Assembly (NCBI RefSeq): GCF_037975245.1 | Contig: NC_092583.1 | Location: forward strand, 1,161,764-1,225,763 | Direction of reading: 5' to 3' | DNA length: 64,000 bases | From: Apostichopus japonicus | Taxonomy: Eukaryota; Echinodermata; Holothuroidea; Aspidochirotida; Stichopodidae | Shown here: one piece after another, positions 44,301 through 55,536 of the stretch | Numbering within the stretch: position 1 is the stretch's first letter | How the letters are laid out: each line of letters starts with the position of its first letter | Position numbers and translations under genes: made by a program | Notes under the pieces: model-generated | What the model was told of the DNA's origin: nothing | What the model saw: only the letters and a program-made list of their open reading frames with translations | Database searches by the model: none

Positions 44301-47300
44301 GACCGTTTCGATATTATTTTCATTAATGTAAATGACTGTACGTGCGGAAATTGATGAGAGGAAAGTACCAGGGGCGGAGCACAACTAAAACCTTCTTAAG
44401 ACTATCAAGAGTAAGACATAGGCTAAGCCTAGATTCAATGAAGTGAACTTGAATTTTACAAACCTAGTAAAGTACTATGGCTTTTCCAAGGTCATTTGAT
44501 TTCTCATCCACCTGGCTGCTAACATTAGTCAAATAACAAAATAAAAGGCCAAGGCTATTAATACATACATTTCCTTCCCTGAATATGAATACTCCTAGTT
44601 CTAGGCCTAATCCTGAAAACGTATTCAATATGTTTCTATACCCAACATTGCTGGTTGTTTACCCCAAAATTAACATTTCTATTACTATTTTTTTACTATG
44701 GTTGGATTCCCCATTAAATTTTGGTCCTCAATCAATTACAACAAAATTTGTAAAGGACTTTTCTGAAATGTTTGGCTGAACTGAAAGTCTGACAGTGGTA
44801 CTGATCAAGTATAATTATATAGATTTACATGTTTTCAAAAATTGAAGTAAAGCAATGATCAAATGTGAAAGTAACATATTAGGTGGGATATACAGTACCT
44901 TACAAATTTAAGATACAACAAAGGCCAGGTGTAGGTTGTTAATACTACTTTGATCGATATAAAGAGGCTACAACAACTTGAACAAGTACAACTAGCCTAG
45001 CAATACTAATAAATTTGTAATAAATTGAAGAAAGTACATCACCTTTTTCTTTGGTGAGATGGGGGTTAGATTGAGGGGTCAAGGTGTACATGCATACGTT
45101 AACTGATCATACTCGTTTATACGTAAGTATATTTAACCAATAGATGTTTTTTTAAAGTAACATAGAGCCAGTTTTTTTAAAGTTTCATAGGCTTCATATA
45201 TGTAGACCGCAGAGTGACTGTGGAGACAGTAATAATATAGTACAGTAGCCTATACAGTACTCAGTACTACTAGCCATTACTTTTAAATGAATAGTAGTCC
45301 TACTATAGTCTATACCTATGGTAACCTAGCAAACTGCTCATTGTTTAAATTATAAACAGTAAAATCTTACAAAATGTTACACAATGTGACATGCTATACT
45401 AGTACTAGCCTATACATACTTGTATTTATTTTTGGTGGGAATGGTGAGAGTCTGCAAGCAAGAAACTGATCCTAGTGTAACCCTCTTTTGCTGTCATTAG
45501 CTATAAACTATTAAGTAAAAGAGGAAGAAAGAATCCTTGATTAAGAAATCAGTCCAACATGTGTTTTAGCATGTCACAAGTGTTTATTACTCATATCATC
45601 TTCAATGATACATCTTTACAATCCTATCTCATTCGATCTCTGATAATAATCATCTTTACTACTTTCCCATTAACAGATCTTTCAGCAAACTCTTTACACT
45701 TTCTATCATAACCCTCATTCCCTCTAACTATGCTTCCTCATCTTAACCATCATCTCATTGTCACAATAACAAATACTATTTAAACCCTCACACACACACA
45801 AACTCACGCACACCTACAGATATGCAACTCTGAATTAACCTTTACTTCCATCACCTTCCTCCTTTCCATTTCCACTAACCCTCAAATACCTGTTGAGCAC
45901 ACTGTAAACTTAACTAACTTTTATATATACCCAATGCATTAAACACATGAATCAGAGACATATTATCCTTTCCCCTGCTTTCGTGCTCAAAATAGAAATC
46001 TTGAGAACCATCATCTCACTTGGTACCATGGAAACATGTAAATTACTTTTAAATAACCAATCACATGTGTGAACAGATACATCACCCTTGAATAATGGAT
46101 CAGTCTAACTTAATGACATATGCCAATGACATGGAGATACAGACAATACACCTCATATGCTCCCTGTGGTGGACCACAGCTTGCCTCCTGGAGTAGCATA
46201 TATGTGCTAGCTCTACACTGCCTATATAATAACACTGTACAGGTTAAAGGTCCTTAGGGTATGGCAATAACAAGTCATAGAAATACTGAGATTTCTGGTG
46301 AATCTGACCATTTTGATTATACATAAGAATTACAATGGTATCTAGGGTATCTTACCTAACTAGTATCATACAAATAATATGCAAACAACTCACCTATTAA
46401 GTAAAAGAGGAAGAAAGAATCCTTGATTAAGAAATCAGTCTAACATGTGTTATAGCAAGTCACAAGTGTTGGCCTCCTTCCTGCTGGGTTCTTCCATTTC
46501 GGATAGGTAAACAAAATTACATATAACTACAAAAATTAAATAGGGGGGGGGGGCAGCTTTCCCAAGCTCCACACTAGCAATCACAAAATTAGTCTGTACT
46601 TACTATCTATTTACAATGAGTATCCAGTATTACATTACCAAAGAAAATAAAGTACGTACTTATTTGAAAATAATTAAAAGTAAGATACCTTTAATACTGT
46701 AGCCAAGACTGTCTTCTAGTAATAGTAGTGTTGCAATACAAATCTTCTTCACACTATAAAGCAAAGTCGCTGTAAGTCATCAAAGCTGATTGCAATATGT
46801 TTCGATCGATCCAGATAGAGTGAAAGAATGGTTTTGAATGCTGCAGGCCTGAAATGCTGTTAATTATCTGATTCTGAACTCCGTGTCAAGATGGAGAAAT
46901 ATCCTCTGTACCATTACGCTCATGCATGCATTCTATCAGTCATCACTGCTGACAATAATCTGAAGTGAAGACTGCTGCTTGACCTCTCCATGACAAAAGT
47001 TAGCAAATTGTGCAAAAGCTAAGTTCAATGTTTTGATAAAGCATGAAGTATCTCACCAGTGGTGGTATCAGCCTAAGTAAACAGGGAGGGGGAGAGATAA
47101 CATAGATTATTGGGTGTGTAAATATCTATTTACCTCACAATGACAAAAGGCAAATTGTCCAAAAGCTGAGGTAAGGTTTGGATAAAGCATGGAGTATCAC
47201 ACCATTGGTGACACCAGACTAAGTAAACCGGGATCGGGGAGCGGGGACGGGGGTAACCTGGAGGCAACATAGATTCTTGAGGGTGTCAAAATGTATCAAT

Positions 47301-47430
47301 TGGACAACTTTTACATATCTAACCTCTGAAAATATTGCAATTTTAAACCTGATTAGAGAAGTAGGGTCACCCAGATGCGAGTCGACAATTGGATTACATT
47401 GAAGCAACTCCCAACCCTAACGGACAATTT
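44301..47430. repeat. intergenic with short direct repeats, no gene seen
   Basis: A 77-bp sequence at 45508-45584 recurs at 46394-46470 with about three differences. Another unit of roughly 100 bp (GACAAAAG...GGATAAAGCATG...TAAGTAAAC) is found at about 46990-47095 and 47145-47245. The stretch 45590-45960 is pyrimidine-rich on the plus strand. No coding exons were supported. Confidence 0.55.
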
Positions 47431-49800
47431 GTTCTCAAGTTGTCGCAAAAATACTAGTTTTTTATCATTAATTGACCTTTGGTGACCTTGTATCACATGA
47501 CCGTTAAGTTTGAAAATATTCCCCTATACCATTTGCAACTACTCCAAAAATATCAACCTTGTCACACCTTGGAACTGGGAGTTATTGCATTAAATGTCTG
47601 AAAATTAACTTTGACTTCATATAACTTCGCACACGAAGGTCACACAGGGGTCAACCTATTGACATTTATGATCAGAAGGTACCTTTAACATCTGAAAATA
47701 GCATCGAAACTGTAAAAAATCCACAAAACACGAAAAGGTCACCAGAGGTCAAATTGAGGTCAAGGGTCACCCAGATGCGGGTCGACAATTGGATTTCATT
47801 GAAGTAACTCCCAACTCTAACGGACAATTTGTTCTCAAGTTGTCGCAAAAATACTAGTTTTTTATCATTAATTGACCTTTGGTGACCTTGTATCACATAA
47901 CCGTAAACTTTGAAAATATTCCCCTATACCATTTGCAACTTGTCCAAAAAAATCAACCTTGTCACACCTTGGCACTGGGAGTTATTGCATTAAATGTCTG
48001 AAAATTAACTTTGACCTCAAATAACTTCGCACACGAAGGTCAAACAGGGGTCAACCTATTGACATTTATGATCAGAAGGTACCTTTAACATCTGAAAATA
48101 GCATCGAAACTGTAAAAAATCCACAAAACACGAAAAGGTCACCAGAGGTCAAATTGAGGTCAAGGGTCACCCAGATGCGGGTCGACAATTGGATTTCATT
48201 GAAGCAACTCCCAACCCTAACGGACAATTTGTTCTCAAGTTATCGCAAAAATACTAGTTTTTTATCATTAATTGACCTTTGGTGACCTTGTATCACATGA
48301 CCGTTAAGTTTGAAAATATTCCCCTATACCATTTGCAACTACTCCAAAAATATCAACCTTGTCACACCTTGGAACTGGGAGTTGTTGCATTAAATGTCTG
48401 AAAATTAACTTTGACCTCATATAACTTCGCACACGAAGGTCACACGGGGGTCAACCCATTGATATTTATGATCAGAAGTTACCTTTAACATCTGAAAATA
48501 GCATCGAAACTGTAAAAATCCACAAAACACTAAAAAGGTCACCAGAGGTCAAATTGAGGTCAAGGGTCAGCCAGATGCTGGTCGACAATTGGATTAAATT
48601 GAAGCAACTCCCAACCCTAACGGACAATTTGTTCTCAAGTTATCGCAAAAAATACTAGTTTTTTATCATTAATTGACCTTTGGTGACCTCGGATCACATG
48701 ACCGTTAAGTTTGAAAATATTCCCCTATACCATTTGCAACTTGTCTCAAAATATCAACTGTGTAACACCTTGGCACTGGGAGTTATTACACTAAATGTCT
48801 GAAAATTAACTTTGACCTCATATAACTTAACATACAAAGGTCACCTTGGGTCAACTTATTGACATTTTTGATTGATGAGACCTAAATTAGAGCATCAAAC
48901 TATAAAAATTCAAACATTTTTTTCTTTGCCCATTTTCTACCCCCAAAATACTAGTTTTTTGACATTAATTGACCTTTGGTGACCTCGGATCACATGACCG
49001 TTAAGTTTGAAAATATTCCCCTATACCATTTGCAACTTGTCCAAAAATATCAACCATGTCACACCTTGGAACTGGGAGTTGTTGCATTAAATGTCTGCAA
49101 ATTAACTTTGACCTCGTATAACTTCACACACGAAGGTCACACGGGTGTCAACCAATTGACATTTTTGATCGGAAGGTACCTTTGATATCCAAATCTAGCA
49201 TCAAAACCAAACATTTTCTTTTTTGCTCGTTTCCTCCCAAAATAAGCACATTTTTTCTAATGTGACCTTTGACCTTTTGACCTTGGTTTCAGATGTAGTT
49301 TAATCTCCTGATTCCAAAAAACAAAACGAAAAGTCTGTACAACCATCCTAACTCCGACCGAAAAACTTTGACCCCATATAACTTCGCACATAAAGGTCAC
49401 ACGGGGTCAACCTATTGACATTTATGATCAGAAGGTACCTTTGACATCTGAAAATAGCATCGAAACTGTAAAAATCCCAAAAACACGAAAAGGTCACCAG
49501 AGGTCAAATTGAGGTCAAGGGTCACCCAGATGCGGGTCGACAATTGGATTACATTGAGGCAACTCCCAACCCTAACAGACATTTCGTTCTCAAGTTATTG
49601 CAAAAATACTAGTTTTTTATCATTAATTGACCTTTGGTGACCTCGGATCACATGACCGTTAAGTTTGAAAATGCTCCCCTAACCAGTTCACAACTTGTCC
49701 CAAAATATCAACCTTGTCACACATTGGCACTGGGAGTTATTGCAGTTTTAATATTTTCGGTTTTTGGACCATAACTGACCTTTGGTGACCTTTGTGGGCA
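47431..49800. repeat. 400-bp minisatellite loaded with AGGTCA direct repeats
   Basis: Units are spaced 400, 400 and 401 bp, then 296 bp, then irregularly, anchored on TGACCTTTGGTGACCT at 47473, 47873, 48273, 48674, 48970, 49628 and 49776. Each full unit also holds CACACCTTGG(A/C)ACTGGGAG, AACTTCGCACACGAAGGTCA and CAACTCCCAACCCTAACGGA. The 296-bp unit lacks the segment from AACACGAAAAGGTCACC to GGACAATTTG. Diverged relatives lie at 32735-33165, so this is a dispersed family amplified here. Confidence 0.93.
47736..47769 (+). promoter_or_regulatory. clustered nuclear-receptor-type direct repeats (one of four)
   Basis: AGGTCA-4-AGGTCA-5-AGGTCA-1-GGGTCA: overlapping DR4, DR5 and DR1 arrangements in 34 bp. 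The same cluster recurs at 48136-48169, 48536-48569 and 49491-49524. These spacings are those recognised by RXR-partnered and related receptors (DR4 thyroid/LXR type, DR5 retinoic-acid type, DR1 RXR/HNF4/PPAR type). Any actual binding is inference. Confidence 0.5.
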
Positions 49801-49899
49801 CCAAAAACAATAGGGCACACCTTCTCCATATGGCGGATCTATAGTCCAAGTTTGGCCTCTATCCAGCATTCCCTTATTGAGATAGAGCGTACCCAAGCA

Positions 49900-49965
49900 A
49901 GTGTCACAGACACACACACACACACACATACACGCATACATACACACACACACACGCCAACCTGA
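49900..49965. repeat. CA microsatellite
   Basis: Interrupted (CA)n with TACA and CGCA interruptions. The open frames over it encode Cys-Val repeats and are artefacts. Confidence 0.95.
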
Positions 49966-50029
49966 CTGCATAGGTTCCTTTTGCTAAAGCAAGGAACCAA
50001 AAAATCAAACCGAATGATACTTACACTAG

Positions 50030-53000
50030 TCAAAGCCTTTCATCTTTTGTTTTTGCTTTTTGTAATGCTGGTAATCTAGCTATTACTGACATCAAATTCT
50101 GCGCCTTATACGAAGGTAGGCTGGAAGAAAAGAGAGAAAAGCTGTAAATCACTTTTACTGGATTAAAAAAAAAAAAAACATGTAGAATCAAAACTCTGAG
50201 TAATATATTTAGTAATATGCCAAACAATTTTCAAATTAAAGTTAGAATTAAAAAATGATTCTTTTTAAGCAAAGTAGGACACTAGGCTGAAGTCTAGGTA
50301 CATCAGTCTATGTTCAACTATTTTAAACTGGATTTGAAAATATACAAGGATTTCTGTAGGTTTTGAGTTCCTGTGGTGTGACACTAATAAATTGTTATAA
50401 TGTTGAATAAATGTTGCATTAATGTTGAATAATGTTGAATAAATGTTGAATTAATGTTGAATAAATGTTGAATAAAAATTGAATGATAAAATGGACGATA
50501 ATCACATGACAAATACGGACAAATACGGACAAATACGGACGTTAAGTCATCTGGTATGAAACATAAAACGTACTGTATGATTCTCTGATATTTTACGATG
50601 GAACCTAACATGTTATTAAAACAAAATTAAAAATCTCAATGGGAAATGTGAACAAACAAAACCTGAAACCCATCAGAATAAGCAAATGCTGGATTCTAAA
50701 AGTGCAAACATATATCTTACATTGTTTTTTTGTGCTCTTTCAACTAGCTTTTAAGTTTTTCCCAAACAAGATTGAACTTCATGGTTTCAACATCCAAGAA
50801 GGGAATGACTTATAAATCCATGTTTTGTACCCCCAACAACTCCTTCCCATTCTCCCTCTTCCTTCACTATCCATATACGTCCAACCACAGACAAGTTTTT
50901 CTACCAAGTCATTCATTTTTCTCTTTACTCACCATTCTCAGCCCCTTCCAACCCCTCTCCCCAGCCCCCCTTTAAACTAACTCTCTCTTTGTTATAATCC
51001 TCTTCGAAGTTGATCTCCATCAGACCATTCATCACCTGCTTACATTCATCTCAAACCCCAATGTTTTGTCTAACTCTACTCTTTTCCTTATTCATCGTTC
51101 CAATCAATTCGTCCGTCCCCATCTGGCGAGTTCACCTCTATTCCTCTCTTTTCAGTTTAGTCTGCCTCTAAAGAAGATCCTGCTATGAGATTGAAACCAT
51201 CCGACCGTCGAAACCATCAAACCATCTTACTTTATTGCAAGACTGTTAGTCATCATCGGTCATAGGTATATATCACAGCAGACAATTCAAAGTTACAAAC
51301 ATAATTCTCTAGGAATTGTGAAAGTGACATGTATTTTTTTCTTGGGTGGGGGGGAGTGGGGGGGGGGTGTTTACAGAGAAAGCTCTTCTTAGGATTCACT
51401 TACTCATTAATTTGCCCTTTCCCTCTTCCTTTACCAGATGAAGAGGCTAACAACTTTGGACTTCGCGGAGGTGTCGGGTTAGTCAGTGTGGTAACACCCG
51501 GCACTTCGGAGCCAGAGTCGCTGAAAGATGAAAGGACTTTTCAATTTGTGGTAATACACCCGAGGATACAATTGTAAAAAGAGATTTCAAAATACTGAAA
51601 TGAGAAAGTAGCTTATGCTGTTGGTTGGACGGCAAGAGGTGAACCAACATTTTTTTATGGATCTAGTTGTTGTTTGTTTTTCATTTTCGTGGAGTTGGGG
51701 GGGGGGTAGGGCAGGGAGGTACTGAATGGAGAGGATGGGCATAATACAACCATAATCATAAAGAGTTTGAAATATTAAAATGTGAAGCAACCATTCATTG
51801 GAATATCATACAGATTATAGAGATGGTTTTGTTCTCCAGGATGGCGTTTATTGTCAGACTACTCGTATTATGGTTTTGTGCTCTAATGTATTCTTTCAAC
51901 CCCACTGAAAAAAAAATTACCATAGAAACGTTTTCAGTTCAATCAACATTTTGTGATGAAGTCGATGTTTTGGGTTTGCGTTCACCATCAGGAAACAATG
52001 CCTTTTGGGGAAAATAACTGACCTCTATCTGATACATTTGTCTTATAAGAAATATTTGAGATTGGTCACTTACCCATCTTCATTAACAACAACCGCACCG
52101 GGTAAAGATGACAAACTGCTGAAAGGTGAGAGCCGTTGTGTCGATGACTGCAATGTCCCAGAACTGAAGAAAATAAATATATTCGGAGGCTCTTTAAGTC
52201 CTCCTATCAAAAACGTTATGTATTTCTAAACTGATGCAGAGATCACCTGCCCATTATACGACATTTGCTGAGCCCAAAATCCCCCAAATTAGCTTTCAAG
52301 ATCCATTTAAACTAGACTTACCTTGCAATATCAAGAGTTTGCGAAATGTGTGAAGGAGTAGCAATTCCCAGATAAGAAATCTGTTGTGGAGTAGCTTGTA
52401 CTGCTTGGAAGCTGTGGATAAAATAGACATACATAATAATAATTTCTTCTGTTTTCAGTTTATTCTGTAACTTCAGTGGAATCTGCCATTTACAAAAAAA
52501 GGGACACTGACATGATTTTCTGTCAGAAGACGTAAAAGAACATAAACAGATCATAAGTCTGTTGACAATCATCAGTCAATGAATCCTCCTGATTTTGGGA
52601 CCTAACATAAGCCCTGTGTTATTGCTTATATATCAGCAAAATATCACTGGGTTGCTCTCAAAAGCCTGTGTTAGGCCTATGTACAGTAACGGATGTGTGT
52701 GTGTGTGTTGCAAATCAGGAAAAGGCCAGCCTAGCGAGAACTCAATTTGAGCCAGTACATCTTTTTAAGCTCTTTGCAAGTGGCTAAACTTTTGAAGGTG
52801 TAGGCTTGGGGGATAATCATGCTCTTTACTAGTTTTTGAAGGTCTGTACATCCAAGTGGTGGAGATGGGAGGGGAAGAGAAGGGGACAGAAAATGGGAGC
52901 GACATGAATCCTTTAAGTTTTTACACATTTCGACCTCTGGCCCGAGACTTGTAATTGTAAACAGAAGTATGTTTCTAACGTTTGTGGTCAGATTAGACCA

Positions 53001-55536
53001 ATACCCTTTGCAGGCCAATCTTTCCACTCTTTCTATATTGATATAGAAATCTCACAGAACCTTCTTTTCTTTTCTTTTTTCCTTTTTTGATGTGCTTTAC
53101 AATGGTGGCCTTTAGCAATCCATAGCAATAGTCAATCATGACTCCACATCAACAACAACAACAAAAAATCAAAATTCTATGGCCAAAAAGTTGTTATAAT
53201 ATTTGTTATATTCTGACCACTAACGCCAATTGCATACATCTTATGAAACCTAGATGTGGTATTGTTGTCAACTATTGGAAAATGAGCTGAAATTGAGACT
53301 GACTGTTTATTTAAGAAGCTACAGTCAAAACTGATGGACAGAAAAGATCTTGAAAATGATGTTGAAGAAATGAGACAAGTGTAATATTCACCATCCAGTA
53401 ATGACAAAACTTCATAGAAATTATTTTGCTGATACGGTATCGGGCACTACATGCAGGCGAAACTGTAGGCAAACTTTCAGAGCCTTAGATACGGCATTGC
53501 AAACTATCTAAGCGTAGTGCCACCAATGGCTGAAAATGCCTCCCAGATCGCTGGAAATGGCACTTCCCAGGCCTTGTAAGTTGCATCTTACCATTTTCTC
53601 TTTGAAATTACTAGCGATATCATAAAAACATACCAAAAAAATATGCTCAAGGGAGGGGGCGGCTGCCCCCTTCCCCCCCCAGCTACGCCCCTGACTACAT
53701 GTACAACCTTGAAGTGAAAAATTGAAAGAAGACAAGAATATTGGTCATGAAAGCCTTACCCTTGATTTTCCACAGTTCTTGTACCAAGTGAAGAAGGTGA
53801 TGTCCCGAAGGTAACAATGTGTTGTTTCCATGTTCGTACTGCACTGAAGCTGCAGGCGAATTGAGACATTTGAAATTTTATTGAAGTCAACATGTCTTGT
53901 GATACTACAGCATTGCAGTGTATACTTCCTTCAAGTCCAAAATTAAATCACATTTAAACTTAGTGATTATTCTTCTTAGGTGGTCATGACTTTACTTAAA
54001 TTTGTTCCCTTTGTTCTGGTTTTTGTCATATATAGATCTATTGCTCTTTGTCAAGGGGGGACTGCTCCAATTATAAGCTATGCTTCCTCAGTACTCCTCC
54101 ACCATCTTGTGAAAATGTTGTACTGTTGTATGGAAATAAACTCAAACTTAATATATACCGTATACAAACAGTGAACTATAAAAGGCAGCTGGAAATGAAA
54201 ACACAGGTCTCCAAAAGTGTTGCCAAGAATTGTTACTATATGACAAAACATGGAAGAGTGCTGTGAACATGCATCATCAGGTGTAGATAATTACGATAAA
54301 GTATAAGTTAGCAGTCACTCACACATCACTGTCAGCATGTCTCGCAGACTGTAAGGAGTTTGCGGTACTCAAGAGAGCTGCCTGTTGTGTTGTTGTTTTT
54401 AAGGTATTTGAGGTGCTTAGAGGTGTTGTCTGTAGTTTCCTTGGAGGTACTACTTTGGAGCTGCAGAAAAGAGTGGAAAATTGTCTTTTCTAATATGTAA
54501 AATTTATGTATCCTGTTTTTGAAGCTTCATCCTAAAGCCAAGGGGTAAGGGGGGGGGGGAGGCAGCGGTGGATAGCAGTAGGGGCTTCTATACTAACCTT
54601 ACAGTCAGTAGGGGGGTTTCTCTTCGAGAATCTTGACTGCGCAATTATAGTCTTATGCCTCAATATGTGAGATGGTTCTCCTGGCAGAGAGCAAATAAGG
54701 TGGGGTTCAAAACTCTTATGGTAGGGAAACGGACAACCCCCTAATCCCCTAAAATCACACCCTACATTTTGAAATACAGTTATTATGGATAGAGGCTTAC
54801 CCTTGATTGTCAATTCTTTTTGTTCCATGCAAGGAGGAGGTGGAAGATTTCTTCGGGTTTCTTGCTTGGACTGCTTCGAAGCTGAGAACAGATGGCAAAA
54901 ATTAACATTATATAATTGGGATAAAAAATATCACATTTTATTTTCTACTGGGGATGATACTCTGAGACCCCTTGCATAGGGAATCAACTTTGTTGACCCC
55001 ATGGCCACACCCCACCCCTTCCATTAAATTCTGGATCTGTCCATGTTACCTTTTCTCTGATGGGCTACTTAGCGTGGACATTTTTTGTAAATGATTTTTA
55101 AAGGAGACAGTGTAAACATGTACAGCAAATATATGTCATGTAACAGTTGAACATAACCGTGGTGGATGTTAAGCTGTTCTGGAACATGCATGTCAAAACA
55201 CTAAACATGCTTACAAAATCTTTGGAAATGATGTAGTTTTTCTACGACTGAATACAGTCACTTGGCAGGTACCATAATATACTGTAGGATGTATGTTCCA
55301 GGCCAATCTGAGAATATTACTCACTTATCCAACACCATCTTTGCCATATCCACGTCCGTCCGAAGGCCGTATCGTTTCTTTATGCTGTTCCATCTTTCTA
55401 GGTGGTCACCAACCCGAACACGAGACAAATTGCTCCTTCTGTTGGAAGCTCGATTTCTTGCCATTTTCTCTTCAACAGACATACCAGCAGTTCCTTTGTG
55501 AACACGCTTACGCTCTACTTCAAACTTTGGATCCAT
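50030..55536 (-). CDS. unrecognised eight-exon gene with repeated exons, 287 residues
   Basis: Exons: 55325-55536, 54801-54881, 54323-54460, 53760-53849, 52322-52411, 52074-52118, 51404-51520 and 50030-50120. Every exon has AG/GT borders and all seven introns are phase 2, so the joined frame is open from ATG to TGA. The N-terminal 70 residues are basic (MDPKFEVERKR...), with a W..IKKRYGLRTDVDMAKMVLD segment that resembles a short helical module seen at the start of various uncharacterised invertebrate proteins. The rest is Ser/Thr/Gln-rich and probably disordered. Exons 2, 4 and 5 begin FEAVQA, FSAVRT and FQAVQA, and exon 3 begins with related DNA, so they look like tandem exon duplicates. 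The C terminus is basic (LQKAKTKDERL). Nuclear location is a guess. A Penelope remnant lies in the last intron on the opposite strand. The function is unknown to me. Confidence 0.7.
50395..50545. repeat. short tandem repeats (TGTTGAATAA and ACAAATACGG)
   Basis: Roughly seven copies of AATGTTGAATAA-type units at 50398-50485, followed by three perfect ACAAATACGG units at 50510-50540. Both lie in the last intron of the minus-strand gene. Confidence 0.85.
50770..51240 (+). mobile_element. second Penelope-like remnant (C-terminal tip and 3' region)
   Basis: The plus-strand frame at 50771-50812 reads KIELHGFNIQEGND and then stops, matching the LRTIQPHGLNIQEGHD end of the remnant near 23250. A C/T-rich 3' region follows, ending in AAAGAAGATCCTGCTATGAG near 51170, the same 3' motif as the first copy. 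It is severely 5'-truncated, and lies in an intron antisense to the host gene. Confidence 0.7.
53500..53700 (+). repeat. dispersed repeat fragment, third copy
   Basis: CTATCTAAGCGTAGTGCCACC, then GGAAATGGCACTTCCCAGGC and a C-rich tail (GCTGCCCCCTTCCCCCCCAG, CTACGCCCCTGA), match the fragments at 18738 and 19068. It lies in an intron of the minus-strand eight-exon gene. Confidence 0.65.

Noticed and set aside
52731-53027. 98-codon minus-strand frame in an intron of the eight-exon gene
   Set aside because: No domain is recognised, no splice borders agree with neighbouring phases, and it contains a low-complexity Ser-Pro stretch.
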